Source: Tilletia caries
Lineage: Eukaryota > Basidiomycota > Exobasidiomycetes > Tilletiales > Tilletiaceae
Length of the DNA: 64,000 nt
Reading direction: 5' to 3'
NCBI GenBank assembly: GCA_032718865.1
Contig: JALUTQ010000045.1
Coordinates: 1,674,001-1,738,000, forward strand
Position 1 is the stretch's first letter. Every line of letters begins with the position of its first letter. The translations under genes and the position numbers were made by a program. Below, one piece after another: positions 12,161 to 22,580 of the stretch. The notes below the pieces were generated by a model. It was not told the DNA's origin. It ran no database searches and saw only the letters and a list, made by a program, of their open reading frames with translations.

Positions 12161-12675
12161 GCGCCTGGTCCAGGGATCCCTGCTCCCCCGTCCGCAATTC
12201 CTGCGCTTGCGCCTGCCCCTGGAGGCTCGATCCCTCCTGCACCTGCACCCATCGCACTTTCTACTACTGCTTGATTCTCTTTCTTTCCACTTCCGACCTT
12301 TCTCCCTCTCATCTTCCTTGCTTTCTCTTGTCACATCTTCCTCTCAATCTTCTGAATTCAAACTCCTGTAGAGTCCCAACATTCGACTGGGGCATGCCCT
12401 GGTTATGCTGACCTTGAGATTGTGCATATGCTCTTCGGTACTTCCGAACCTCTGACGACGTTGACTTCTGAGTCATCATCGCATCATCAGTCTTGCTCTC
12501 CACTACGACATACATTTCCTCGATGGCATGCTTGATGCTGCGGCTAGCAACATCTATATCCAAAGGTCGACCACGAGCTCTCACTGTCTGTCCTTCCCGT
12601 CTGAACCCAGGAGGCCGTCCTGTTGTCTGCGTTCTCCTCACACGACCACGCCGTTCCTTCGTCTTGTCGGCCCTG
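12161..12675. other. 3' flank of the secreted gene and upstream of the 12676 gene
   Basis: The first part (to 12274) is the possible Pro/Ala read-through tail. The frame of the next gene is open from 12493, so its start may lie here. Nothing else is seen. Confidence 0.4.
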
Positions 12676-13752
12676 ATGCCCGCCAAAGCCTTCTCTAACA
12701 CTCACGACTACGACACGTCCGCTGCCGAGCCAGTTCCCCTCTCCCAGCTGCGACCCAAGCCCTGCCTCACCTGTGGCCGCGAAATCACGCCGCGCGCCAA
12801 ATGGTCGAAGAATTGGGACTCGATACGAACATGCTCTGATTCGTGCAAAGCTCAGCGGCCGGGGCTGAGTCGAAATCGAGCTCGATGGCGGGCGGCGGTG
12901 GGGGCAGAAGAACGGCTGAAGGAGGGAATCAAAAGGCAGGGCGACGGTTCGGACGAAGGGCTCGTTGGAGTTGTGCTCTCTGCGATGGGGACGTCGGGTA
13001 CTGCGTGGCGAACGCCCGTGCGCGACATGCTCAGTCTTCAACGGGTCGATCCTCTCGACGGTTCTCAAAGCGATGCGTCAGACTCAAGAACCCCGGAGAT
13101 ACTTCTGGACTGTTCTCTTGACATTGACGCCTGGATCGAAAGGACGCTCTTCGAGCTCGCCTCGCGAGGTGAAGGTGCGAGCGGGACCGGTGGCCTCGAC
13201 AAGTCGAGCAAGGGCAAGAAGAAGGGCGGTCAACAGCATCATCACGGGAAGACAGTGGTCACATGCGAGGATGCAGAGATGGCAGTTACGGAGGACGCCC
13301 GCCTTCTTCTAGCAGCTTTCTCGGTCTTCGGATCAACTGGTCAGCAGGCGCGGAAGGAGGACGAGGATGACAGGAGCGGCCGCGTAAGGCCCTCATCATC
13401 GCAGACCGATATCTCTGAATCCCCATCGACTACAACAGCAAAGGACGACATAAAGCCTGACCAGGAGGTACAACAGCAGAATCAAGATTTGGCCCATCCA
13501 CTTCGACGTGCGCTCGACGCCAATCCCGGGCTTCGCGAGCGCGTCCGAAGAGCCGCTCGCAGACTGGCCATGCTCGATCCCAGTCTCTGGGCAATTTCGG
13601 CCTCGGGAACCTCTGCTTCTGATGGCCATTTGTCGGATGTGGATGGGAAACGATTAGAGCTGTGGAACGATGGGAGGAGGATGGAGAGCCTGTCTGATGT
13701 GAGTCATGCGAAGGGGACGATAGGAATTCGACTTGTTCCGCTGTTGTCGTAG
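12676..13752 (+). CDS. DUF2256 / DUF3253 domain protein
   Basis: 358 residues from the ATG at 12676. The frame is open back to an ATG at 12493 (419 residues), whose extra 61 residues are basic and could be a mitochondrial-type leader or simply 5' UTR. At about residues 28-58 lies a Cys4 motif (CLTCGRE, Trp-Ser-Lys-Asn-Trp, CSDSCK), the pattern of DUF2256, a small zinc-ribbon often linked to cryptochrome/photolyase genes in bacteria. The C-terminus (about 275-358), with RERVRRAARRLAML and a closing GTIGIRL, fits the DUF3253 winged-helix pattern. The middle is low-complexity and acidic. Function unknown. It converges on the MFS gene with 202 bases between stops. Confidence 0.72.
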   Translation: MPAKAFSNTHDYDTSAAEPVPLSQLRPKPCLTCGREITPRAKWSKNWDSIRTCSDSCKAQRPGLSRNRARWRAAVGAEERLKEGIKRQGDGSDEGLVGVVLSAMGTSGTAWRTPVRDMLSLQRVDPLDGSQSDASDSRTPEILLDCSLDIDAWIERTLFELASRGEGASGTGGLDKSSKGKKKGGQQHHHGKTVVTCEDAEMAVTEDARLLLAAFSVFGSTGQQARKEDEDDRSGRVRPSSSQTDISESPSTTTAKDDIKPDQEVQQQNQDLAHPLRRALDANPGLRERVRRAARRLAMLDPSLWAISASGTSASDGHLSDVDGKRLELWNDGRRMESLSDVSHAKGTIGIRLVPLLS

Positions 13753-13954
13753 AACCGCTTTCTAGAAAACTTCCCATGTTCGGTGTGCTTTTGCCTTCGG
13801 GAGGGGACATGATGCGCGACTACAAGTAGGAATCATTCGGAGAAGCCTGACAATCATGGTGCTTTAGCTGAAATGTCGTAACTTGTAAAATACATCGGAT
13901 GAAGGCATCACCTTCTTTCAGCATATCGTCACAGAGCGGTCTCTCTCGTCCCCA

Positions 13955-16452
13955 TCAATGACCCTTCCCAGTCTCGGAAGACGCAGACGCATCTTCCTCG
14001 TCCTGCAGAAGCCCCTTATCCCGGCCGAGAGTCTTCTCATCGCGCGGCATGTCGCTCGCCAAATGACTGGGTCCGACACTGCTACCGTCGCCCATCTCGT
14101 GGTTCCAGCCGTTGGCGAGCAGGTACTGCCTCCAGGCTTCGTCTTCGGTTTCAAAGTCGAGCTTGGTCGTGTCTGGCACGAAGAAGTAGGCGATGATGAT
14201 ACCGAGGACACCAACCTGTGAGGAGTTCAGAACCCGAATGTTGCGGATCAGAGAAGGCTTGTTTCCTTTGCAGGGAGCGAGATCTGTAAGGGACTCACAA
14301 TGGCGGCGATGATGAATATCCACTTCTTGCCAAGTGAGTCTTGAATGGGCCGGAAAGTTTGTACGCCGACGGCCGCGCCCGTCTTGCCAATGGCAGCGCT
14401 CAGACCGCTGCAGAAAGTTGAGATAGAAGGGATGCAGTATTTGTCAGTGAGGAACAGGAGGAGCATTGGTATGAGACCAGGACCTACTAAAATGTTCCTC
14501 GAAGCGATGTCGGGTAGGATTCCGCAGCGACCAGTCCGCAGCTGCACATTCCAAGAAATTGAGAACGAATTAGCTCCGAAAGAGGACGGATATGGCAAGG
14601 AGCGCGAGCAACATATGACGACTTACACGGAGCCTGGCCCAAAATTGCCGAACCTGAGGAGGAGAGGCATAGAATGTCCGATTGTGAGTGCTGAACGTAG
14701 ACAGCGAAGGGTAAATGATTTCCAGCGGTGTTTTTGCTTACGAGGCGAGCAAGCCGTATAGTACCACAAAGGCTGGTGCGTTGGTGATCAGCTGGTTGAG
14801 GAGGGGAGAATGACAATCGCGACTGCTTCAGCTGCAGATGTTTTCTCAAGCTTGGGCAAAATTACTCACCTTGTCCCATGCCAGGCCGATGCTGAGTCCA
14901 ATGACGAGATAACCGGCGAAGCCAGTCATAAGGAGGTACTTGACAAGGGAAAATCGTGTGAGCAACAGCTCAGCGACCCCGCGCCGAGGACAAGTGGGAA
15001 AAAGCATTCACCTTGCTTCCGAAGTACGGCAAGGCAAAAGCACCGAGCACCGCGCCGGGTAAGGCGATCGCTCCTAAGAGCAGCTGATACTCCGCGGTGT
15101 TTTTCAACGTCGAATCCTTCACAACCGTCGAGATGATGGTGCCACTACCGATTGAACTCGAAAACGCGACAATGTCGTAGAGAAACCATACCCCGCACGT
15201 GCCAATCAGCCTGGGCCAGTATCGTTTGACAGCGAGCCAATAAGGGACGTTGTGCCGGATGGCGCCGCGGCGGTACACTTTGCTGTTGATGATTTTCCAG
15301 CGGAAATAGAAGACGATGAGGGGTAGAAGGGCACCTATGCCGAAGCAGACGCGCCAGATGATGTCGAGGCGGTGCATGTCTGTTGGCTGATGAGGAGATT
15401 AAAAGAGAGGAGGGTAAGCCTTGAGGGGTCATACGTCAATGATTACGTCTCACATACCGAATTGGTGTTTGCGTACCGCGCAGCGGAAAGTACGATGCTA
15501 GGAGGGGAGAAAACCGGTAGGATGAGCGCCATCAATACGTAGCTAGAATCACGATAAAGGCGTTGGCACTTACAGAAAGACGGAAACGGCCAAGGGCCCG
15601 CCGAGCGAGAGGACAACATTTGTGACCAATATGAAGACGGTGCCGCGCTTCTTGCGACCGTATCTCTCGTTCGCGGCTTCGCTGGCGCTAGTAGAGGATG
15701 CTGGGTACTGTAACAAAAGAGGGAAAGAATTTCAGTGTTGTGAGAAGAGGGGTCGGTGAGGAAGTTGAGGTAAAAAATTTCGCTAACCTCGCCTCCGACT
15801 CCGACTCCAACACCACCACGGGCGACGGTCAGCCACCAGAACAATATTTCGGTAGAACCATGGAGCGGGGCGGATGCTGTGGCGAAAGTGGCGGAGACGA
15901 CGAGCAGGGTAGTGGTCAGCACGATGGCGCTCTTTCGGCCGATCCGATCGCAGATGATGCCGACGACCACCTGACCGAGCACGGCGCCGACGAGCAAAGC
16001 GTTGGAGACCCGGGTCGAGACCTCGCTGTTGTAGATTGCGCTCCCGTATCGCTCTGTGTACAAGAAGTGGCAACATCAATCTTTCGAAACCATGACGCTT
16101 TTCTACGACCGAGAGAGGATCAATGTGAGGGAAAGTTGCTAGGGTGAAGCTCACTGGTGAAGAGGACATTGGCCATGGTGAGGAGGTTGTTCTGGTATCC
16201 GTCCGAGATGAGAGCACACCCGCTTGCGAGGACGGCAAAGATGTTGGAATGTTTCTGGAGGTCCTCCTCGCGTGCGTCTGTGGGGACGGCATTGTCGCCG
16301 CCAGTGCTAGGCGTGGAGACGGCCACCTTCTTGTCCATGTTGACTTCGTCGGACGAGCTTGCCTTCTCGTCGTCGTCTTTGTAGATTGTAGATGGGACCG
16401 CCGCCTGGGCTTGCTGGTCTTGTCGTCGAATGGTGTCGGGATGAGCGGCCAT
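13955..16452 (-). CDS. MFS transporter, Git1-like / phosphate:H+ symporter family
   Basis: Eleven exons on the minus strand: 16452-16155, 16053-15788, 15707-15574, 15497-15458, 15386-15012, 14938-14870, 14791-14742, 14653-14627, 14541-14488, 14407-14299, 14215-13955; 560 residues, all phases consistent. It is a twelve-helix secondary transporter of the plasma membrane. Family marks: a cytosolic N-terminus of about 60 residues, STRVSNALLVG in helix 2, DRIGRKSA in the 2-3 loop, the GGEYP motif, IWRVCFGIG before the central loop, FGNFGPGS, then AAESYPTSLRGTFYGLSAA in the second half. This arrangement is that of glycerophosphoinositol (Git1) and related phosphate permeases; the exact substrate is not decided by sequence. 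One exon is only 27 bases and another 40, unusually small. Confidence 0.88.
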
Positions 16453-17373
16453 CGTGGGCTGTAGCCTGGACTGGACTTGTAGTCTATGAGCTATGGCCTA
16501 AAACTGAAGAGAGGACGGGGACTGGGGAGTGGCAGAACGGCAGAAAAGGGGGAGTATGATGAGTTCAAGAAAGAAAGTCAGCTCTGAGGGTAAGCCCGTT
16601 CGAAAGTACGACAACTTCGACGATGGAGTTCTCCTATTTGAAGCAAGTCCCCCACGAACGCGGAACGACGCTGACGCCAGAAATGAAACGAAGGTTAAGC
16701 TCCGTTCCCAGTAGCGTTGTCTCATGAGAAATGAGATGTTGCGGCGCAAGGCGGGAGCTGCCTCATGCCTCATATCTCATGTTTCTTCATATACGAACGT
16801 GTCGGTGTGTCGCTGGCCGCTGCCCTCCTGAGTCCTGTCCGACGCCTGACTCTGTCTTCTGGAGAGATGACCGCGAAATTACAGCCCATCGCCACTCGCC
16901 AGCGTCAGCGCGAGCCGTGCCACTCAGGAAAAGTGGTGACGCGACGCTATTATGGGCCTCGTTCACTTCCTACTGAAACTTCGAGTGTAATCGATCGAGC
17001 GCCTTTTGATGTCCGTGCATAGTAATGCACATGTCTGTAAGACCCAGGCTCAGGTCTGACCGGCTCTGAGTTAGAACGAAGGCGGCCCGCCATCCCGTCG
17101 TGCTCGGAGGAAGCGGGACTCGCAGAGGGACGCGCCGAGGCCGGGGCGCCGACGTTCCTTCTTAACTTCGACGAGCACGATCATTTGAACAGACATCAAT
17201 CGCGAAACGAGACAAGAGTTGACGTTCAGAATGACGACGATTGCAGAATTCATTAGGGGAGCTACGAGAGAAGATCAAGATCAGGGTTGCGAGAATGCGA
17301 GTGCGAGTACGAGTACGAGTGCGAGAGCAAGGGGATCAGGGAAGAGCAAGTACGAGCGAGCGAGAGGGAAGAG
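16453..17373. other. spacer between MFS gene and retroelement 3' end
   Basis: This contains the MFS promoter and, from somewhere around 17000, probably the 3' non-coding end of the tyrosine-recombinase element. A short gagtacgagtgcgag microsatellite begins near 17293. I could not find the split direct or inverted repeats that should mark the element end. Confidence 0.35.
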
Positions 17374-18748
17374 TCACGAAGCACCGAGCCGCTGTTGGAG
17401 CGGCGCAAGACCGAGAACAGGGTCGCGGAGGTAGATCTTGAACGAGTCGGAGTCCCAACCTCCGAGGAGCTTGATCTCCTCCACCGTGGCGCCGTGGTGC
17501 CAGTAGAAAGTCGCGGCGCCGATTCGGAACGAGTGGCCAGGGAGAGAGGGTAGTCCTGCTCGTGCGAGGGCGTGGCCAAAGACGTCGAGCATCTTGTCCT
17601 TGGAGAGCGGAACAAGCCTCCATCCCCGGCCGGCCTTGACTCGGTACGCGAAGAGGGAGGTCGAAGAGTTGTCGGTCGAGGGAGTCGTGTTGAACGACAG
17701 GTGGTGATGGAGAGCCGAGATTGGGTCAAGCAGATCGGGTTGGGACGAAAGGACTTTTGTCATGCCGGTGCGTTTCGTTGTTTTTGTCCACGGAAGGTGG
17801 AAGGACAGGGCCAGGGCGTCGTCTGGAAGGAGACGGATGGCCGAGACAGCCATGCGAGTGACGTGTCGAGCCGGATTGAAGAAGTTTTGCGATGGACAGG
17901 TTGTTTCCCCCAATCGGCACGCGGCCCAGAAGGTGACGAGAGCGCAGGCCCAGACCGCAGCGTCAAGAGGGTTGGAGTCGATGTCTAGCATGGATCGAGC
18001 GGCCGCGAGATCGGAGAGTCGGACAGGAGGACGAAGCGGGAGTTTGTCAGGCGCGAGTCGAGCTATGCCTTGGAGTGTTGGATATATGCATCATCCATGA
18101 CACTTGGGTTGAGACTGGTCTCACCTTTTAGTATAGTGGTAGAATGTTCACAACATGGAGCGCACGGTCAACGAGAGGGAAACGCTTCCACTCTACGCCC
18201 CAGATGTCGTGCCAAGCTGACAGGGCGGAGAGGTAGTTCGAGACTGTACCTTCTGTACCTTTCGCCTTGGAACCAGCCTGGGAAGAGACAAAGGCGAGAA
18301 AGAGCCCTTCAGAGATGGGGAAGATGTCGATCGTTGAGAGTCCGAATTCGAAGCAGAATCTGAGAAAGGTGCCAAGCGCGTAGCCGTAGTTGGATCGGGT
18401 TGAGGGCTCCAGAGACGAGCCGAGTGCTCTCCCGACAGCCAAGTTGAGAAAGGAAGTACCGGGAAGCTCCTTCCCCGAAGAGAGGGTGAGGACGTTGCGT
18501 ATCGATCTGCCCGGGCGCCATTTGATAAGGCGGTCCTCGGGTGGTATGTTCGGAAAGAGAGTTCGTCTGGTTATGTCCTCGTCGGCAGGGAAAGCCGTCG
18601 AGTCTAGCGGGGGTGGAAAGGCCGATGGGATTAGCAGGTCGACATCGTGGCTCCCCCCGAAGCCGTCGACACTGGAGCTCGATATCGACTTGTTCACCCG
18701 TTTGGTCTCCTTCAGGAGCCAACTATAGGTCCCCGGCCGGGACGACAT
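17374..18748 (-). CDS. tyrosine recombinase of the retroelement (probably disrupted)
   Basis: The ATG at 18748 overlaps the end of the RT frame by 26 bases. The N-terminal part (18748-18128) is a SAM-like core-binding domain. The catalytic part (18068-17374) has the first Arg in ACRLGET, the His-X-X-Arg box in GHSFRIGA, a Trp in LLGGWDSDSF and the nucleophile Tyr in KIYLR. The two parts fit an intron 18069-18124 (gtgaga..ccaag; the join would read KG-IARLAP), but the upstream frame is one base out and carries TAA at 18128-18130. Either this copy has a frameshift just before the intron, or the real donor is one I did not find. It would integrate the circular cDNA. Confidence 0.7.
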
Positions 18749-20750
18749 AGGCGGAGATTAGCGGGGGGATTTTGAAAGTCGGCAAGCGAGGGCCAGAAGG
18801 GAAGACGCCTCTGGACGGGCCATCGGCGGGGTTCAGCTCGGATTCGATGTACTTGATGTCGAGTTGGATTCGGTCATCGCGCTCCAGGTCGACGACTCTC
18901 TTGAGGACCGTGTTGATTTGCTTTCCTCGGCTGTGGCCTCTCTTGTAAGAGTAGAGGACTCCTTGGTTGTCGCTTCGGAAGTCGATCGTCGAGTTCGCGG
19001 CGCCACACGCCTTCGCCGCCAGCAAGCCAAACTCGAGTGCTATGGCCTCCGCCCAACCGATGCCTCGTCCGTCGGTCTCCCATCCAGGCAGCCACTTCCA
19101 TGCCCCCCAAGCTTCGCCGACAAGGACACCGATACCCCACTCGGTGGAGGCGTCAACCCAGACAGTGTCCGGGAACTGGTTTGGAGGTAGAGCAAAAGAT
19201 CGAACGAACGGGACGATCGAAAGGGCCTTGACCCAGAACCCGGCTTCCTTCTGTACCTCGACGGGAATGAATCGCTTCTGGTACTGCTTCTCCTCCGGCC
19301 AGCTGGCAAGGAAGGAGGCGATCGAGCCGAGGTGAGGACGGAGGTCACGAGCCACAAAGGCAACGTGTTGTAGGGAGCCGAGCAGCTTCTGTGTCGAGTG
19401 CTTGTCTTGTTGTTGACCTCTTTCGAAAGGCGTTGCTCGATCGACGTACTTCTCAGCTTTTTCGCGGGGCAGGACAGCCTTCCTCTCCGGGATGTTGAAC
19501 ACCCACCCGATGTACTTCGGGTTGGGTTTGAAGTCGACTGTCTTCTCTGGATTCCAAGGGAAGTCCAGCTCTCTGGTCGCAGCAAGGATGTCGTTGATTG
19601 TGATTGTCGGGTCCAGGCGAATGGTGAAGAAGTCGTCCACCCACTTGAGAACTTTGACTCGGCCAGATAAACGAGCTTCGAGAATCGCCTTGGTAGCGTC
19701 ACCGACGAGACCCCAGACGCCTGTGGCCGATGCCAGGCCAAAGCCCAAGAAGAAGTCGATGTAGAAGGTGTCGTCGTCGAGACACACGACGAGACCAGGA
19801 AGCTGAGAGAGACGAGCCAGGCAGCCGCGAAAGGCTTCGGATGCATCCATTGTCGCGCCCTCGACTGTGGTTGGCAGCGAGTTGAGAAGCTTGAAGACGT
19901 CAGATACCGAGTCCCACCCGGTGAGGAATTCGTCGGACTCGATGTAAGTGTTGATGCTGTTGTACCCGAGAGAACGCTTCGCCTTCTCCTTCTTCGGGTG
20001 CGAGAAATCCTGGATGAGTCGAACCTTCCCGTTTGGCTTCGGGATGATTCCGAGAGGACTGGACTGGAAAGGTCCCAAGATTTGCTCGACTTCGTTCTTT
20101 GAGTAGGGCCCTGCCCATCGGCCCTTCTCCACCTCTTTTGCAGCAATGTTGTTCAGTGCTTGCCGATTGTCTCGAGCCGAAGCATGATTCGTTGGCGTGA
20201 TCGTTTTGTTGATCCGCGGCACGCCGAAGTCGAACCCATCTCGAAGGCCGTCCACAGTGGTCTGGAAGGCGTCGAGAAGGCCGTATTGTTTGAGGGCAGA
20301 CGCGAAGCCCTCAGAGCTGAGGGGTCGCTCCTTGCCCGCTAGGTCGGGTCGGAGCTGGAGCAGCAAGCTGGCACTGCTGCGCTCCATGTGCTCGGGATCC
20401 GCAAAGCGAGCATTCATGCACCCAGCACGACTCTCCTGTCTCGGCGCGGGGGCAGATGCCTCTGTTGAAACGCATGCAGAGCGAGGCTTGGTCGGATGCC
20501 CGGAAGAGATGTCCGAGATCGTTCCGATAGGCATAGCAGGATGATCGACCGGGCGGGGTAGCACGGCAGGAGATGAAGTTGTGGCCTGGTGAGGCTCCCT
20601 TCCCACACATGATGCAGACAGACGCTCCCCGGTAGGTGCGGGTTTCCGCCGAGGAGCTTGCTGGAAAGGGCTGCTGCTGCTGCTGTCGATGCGGCTGCTT
20701 CTGCTTCGAGCTCGAGGCCTGTTGCGTGTGAGAGGTCGACGAGTGCGCAT
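18723..20750 (-). CDS. reverse transcriptase / RNase H of the tyrosine-recombinase element
   Basis: The frame is open from 20750 and overlaps the 3' part of gag. The first likely own ATG is 20387 (554 residues). RT signatures: FQSSPLGIIPKPNGKVRLI (fingers), the LIQDFSHP block, MDASEAFRG, and the catalytic WVDDFF box with Val-Asp-Asp. RNase H: VWVDASTEWGIG (first Asp), the Glu in WAEAIALEFG, FRSDNQGVL (Asp-Asn), and ELNPADGPSRG (last Asp). The reading frame is uninterrupted, so this part could still be active. Gag is in another frame, so RT expression needs a frameshift or re-initiation. Confidence 0.85.
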   Translation of the reverse strand: MRTRRPLTRNRPRARSRSSRIDSSSSSPFQQAPRRKPAPTGERLSASCVGREPHQATTSSPAVLPRPVDHPAMPIGTISDISSGHPTKPRSACVSTEASAPAPRQESRAGCMNARFADPEHMERSSASLLLQLRPDLAGKERPLSSEGFASALKQYGLLDAFQTTVDGLRDGFDFGVPRINKTITPTNHASARDNRQALNNIAAKEVEKGRWAGPYSKNEVEQILGPFQSSPLGIIPKPNGKVRLIQDFSHPKKEKAKRSLGYNSINTYIESDEFLTGWDSVSDVFKLLNSLPTTVEGATMDASEAFRGCLARLSQLPGLVVCLDDDTFYIDFFLGFGLASATGVWGLVGDATKAILEARLSGRVKVLKWVDDFFTIRLDPTITINDILAATRELDFPWNPEKTVDFKPNPKYIGWVFNIPERKAVLPREKAEKYVDRATPFERGQQQDKHSTQKLLGSLQHVAFVARDLRPHLGSIASFLASWPEEKQYQKRFIPVEVQKEAGFWVKALSIVPFVRSFALPPNQFPDTVWVDASTEWGIGVLVGEAWGAWKWLPGWETDGRGIGWAEAIALEFGLLAAKACGAANSTIDFRSDNQGVLYSYKRGHSRGKQINTVLKRVVDLERDDRIQLDIKYIESELNPADGPSRGVFPSGPRLPTFKIPPLISAYVVPAGDL

Positions 20751-22313
20751 GCGAGGAGGATGAGGCTTGGTGCTGCATCACCGTTGTCGGCTGCTCGGTG
20801 AAGGCGCCTGACTCCTTGAGGATCATGACGTGTTCCCAGATGGGATCCTGCCACTTCGAGGGGTCGAATCGACGCTCGCCCGCTGGAGTTGTGTACCAGT
20901 TATGCCGCATCAGCGCGACGTACTTAGCCATCATTGGCCATCGGCGCTTCGCTCGGTCGTCCTTGGCGCAACGAAGGTAAGCAAGCTCCCATATGTCAGC
21001 CTCCTCTTGAAGGAGTTGTCGCTTGATGGGGTCGACCTCGGCCTTCGCCAGATCTTTGAGAATGTCGATCTGGTTGTCGGTGGCGCGTGAGAACTGCTCA
21101 TAGTTGAGTTGTTCGTCATCCATGCGCTCCTTGGCGAGAGGAATGTCCGCACCGAGGTTCTCGAGGAGTCGCTTGCTTGTGTCGGTCTGGGAAGAGTACT
21201 TTGTGAAGCTCGCCGCGATGCCTTCCTTCGTAAAATACCACAGAGGCACCAACTGGGACGAGGTCATCTTGGTGACGACAGCCGGACTCGGGAGCAGGAT
21301 GAAGTTGTCGAGTATCGCCGACTTTGAGTACCCGACAGGTCGCTGGATCACCGGAGGTTGCGAGGAGAGACGAGGCAGCGAGGGAGCATGTTGAGACGCA
21401 TGAGGAGGAGCGCCTCTCTCATGGCTTGTTGTCGTGGCTCCTGGAGGATGAGGGTGAGCACTGGACTGTGAAGACGAACCAGCTTCGACGCGAGACGAGC
21501 CAAGAGTCGAGGGGTTGCCGCTCTGTTGTCGTTCTTGTTCGAGGCCGGATTGTATGCTGGTATCGTCCCCCGGAACCTTGTCCATGTTCGCCAGCGAGGC
21601 GATGAGGTTGGAGCGGCTGTTTGGCGAGAACTGTGTGAAGGCGTCAATGAGAGCCTTGATGGACGGGTTCGGTGGAGGAGTCGATGAGCGGGCTGGTGTG
21701 CTGGTCGACTGAGAGGTGCTCGCTGTGCTCGAGGATTGCTGGGCATCTGTCGGACCTGTGCGAGCTGCTTGGGGCTCCACCCGAGCTTGCTTCTGCGCGG
21801 GCTGCTTTGTGGCGTCACCGGGCTTGGAGGCTTGTCGAGTCCTCTTCGATGCGGAAATCTGGGCAGGTGTTGAGCCCGCAGTCGAGGCCTGGACGAGAGA
21901 CAAGCAAGTAGCCGAGACAAGCAAGAGTCAGTGTTCGAGTTCGAGAACGAGGGCAAAGAGACGAGATCGCGGGACAAGGTCAAGGGGATCGAGACAAGAG
22001 ACGAGACAGGGCAAGGGGAACTCACTGTTGCTGTTGCTGGGAGTATCGAGACCGAGCTAGGGCCAGCTGGAGTTGAACCAGTGGCGGACGAGATCGAGGT
22101 GTTCGGATTCGTGGACGTGGAGGAGCTGGTGGCTTGGAGGGCTTCGCTGTGAGTAACGTCCTTGTCGCGGGCTTGCGCATAGGCTTGGAGAGTGCCTTGC
22201 TGCTGTTGTTGTTGTATGTCGGAGGCAGCTTGTCGAGCGCGGAGTTGAGCAGCCGCCAGGGCGCGCGCAATGGCGGCCTGGTCGGTTGAGGAACCTTCCT
22301 GTCCATCGGACAT
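20311..22313 (-). CDS. gag-like protein of the tyrosine-recombinase element
   Basis: Exon 22313-22026, intron 22025-21889 (gtgagt..ccag), exon 21888-20311; 621 residues, phases consistent. The N-terminus is Ala/Gln/Ser/Thr-rich with a Gln run. The central part (about 300-400) is a charged helical region. The C-terminal 100 residues are Cys/His-rich: CIMCGKG, then Cys-x5-Cys, MRFNRGICPRA, CWVHECSLCG with HGAQQC. Such a Cys/His tail is common in gag-like ORFs of fungal tyrosine-recombinase elements and probably binds RNA. An intron inside gag is uncommon for a retroelement, because the genomic RNA must stay unspliced. Confidence 0.65.
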
Positions 22314-22339
22314 CGTGAGCTCTGGAAAGAAAAGAGTAT

Positions 22340-22580
22340 AGTTGAATATCGAGGCTCCGTAGCTGACAGGTAACTTGGTTAGCTGGTCAATCTCAGACGT
22401 ACCTCAGTTCAAGTATGACTTGGAACAAGGTGATGTGTCTGTGTGATTGAGTAAGTAAGAAGTAGCTAGGAAGGAGTGTGTGTACATCTGCTGGCTTGAT
22501 GCCTTTGCTGGTTCGGAGCCTCGGCCTTTCCTCCCCGTCGTCTCTGACTCCCGCTTAATCCCGAGCACGCTCATTCGACT
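22340..22580 (-). repeat. Copia LTR (3' LTR in element orientation)
   Basis: 241 bases. It begins agttgaat and ends attcgact on the plus strand, an imperfect short inverted pair rather than the textbook TG..CA. It appears identical to the LTR at 28605. The RT frame stops 10 bases inside it. Confidence 0.95.
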
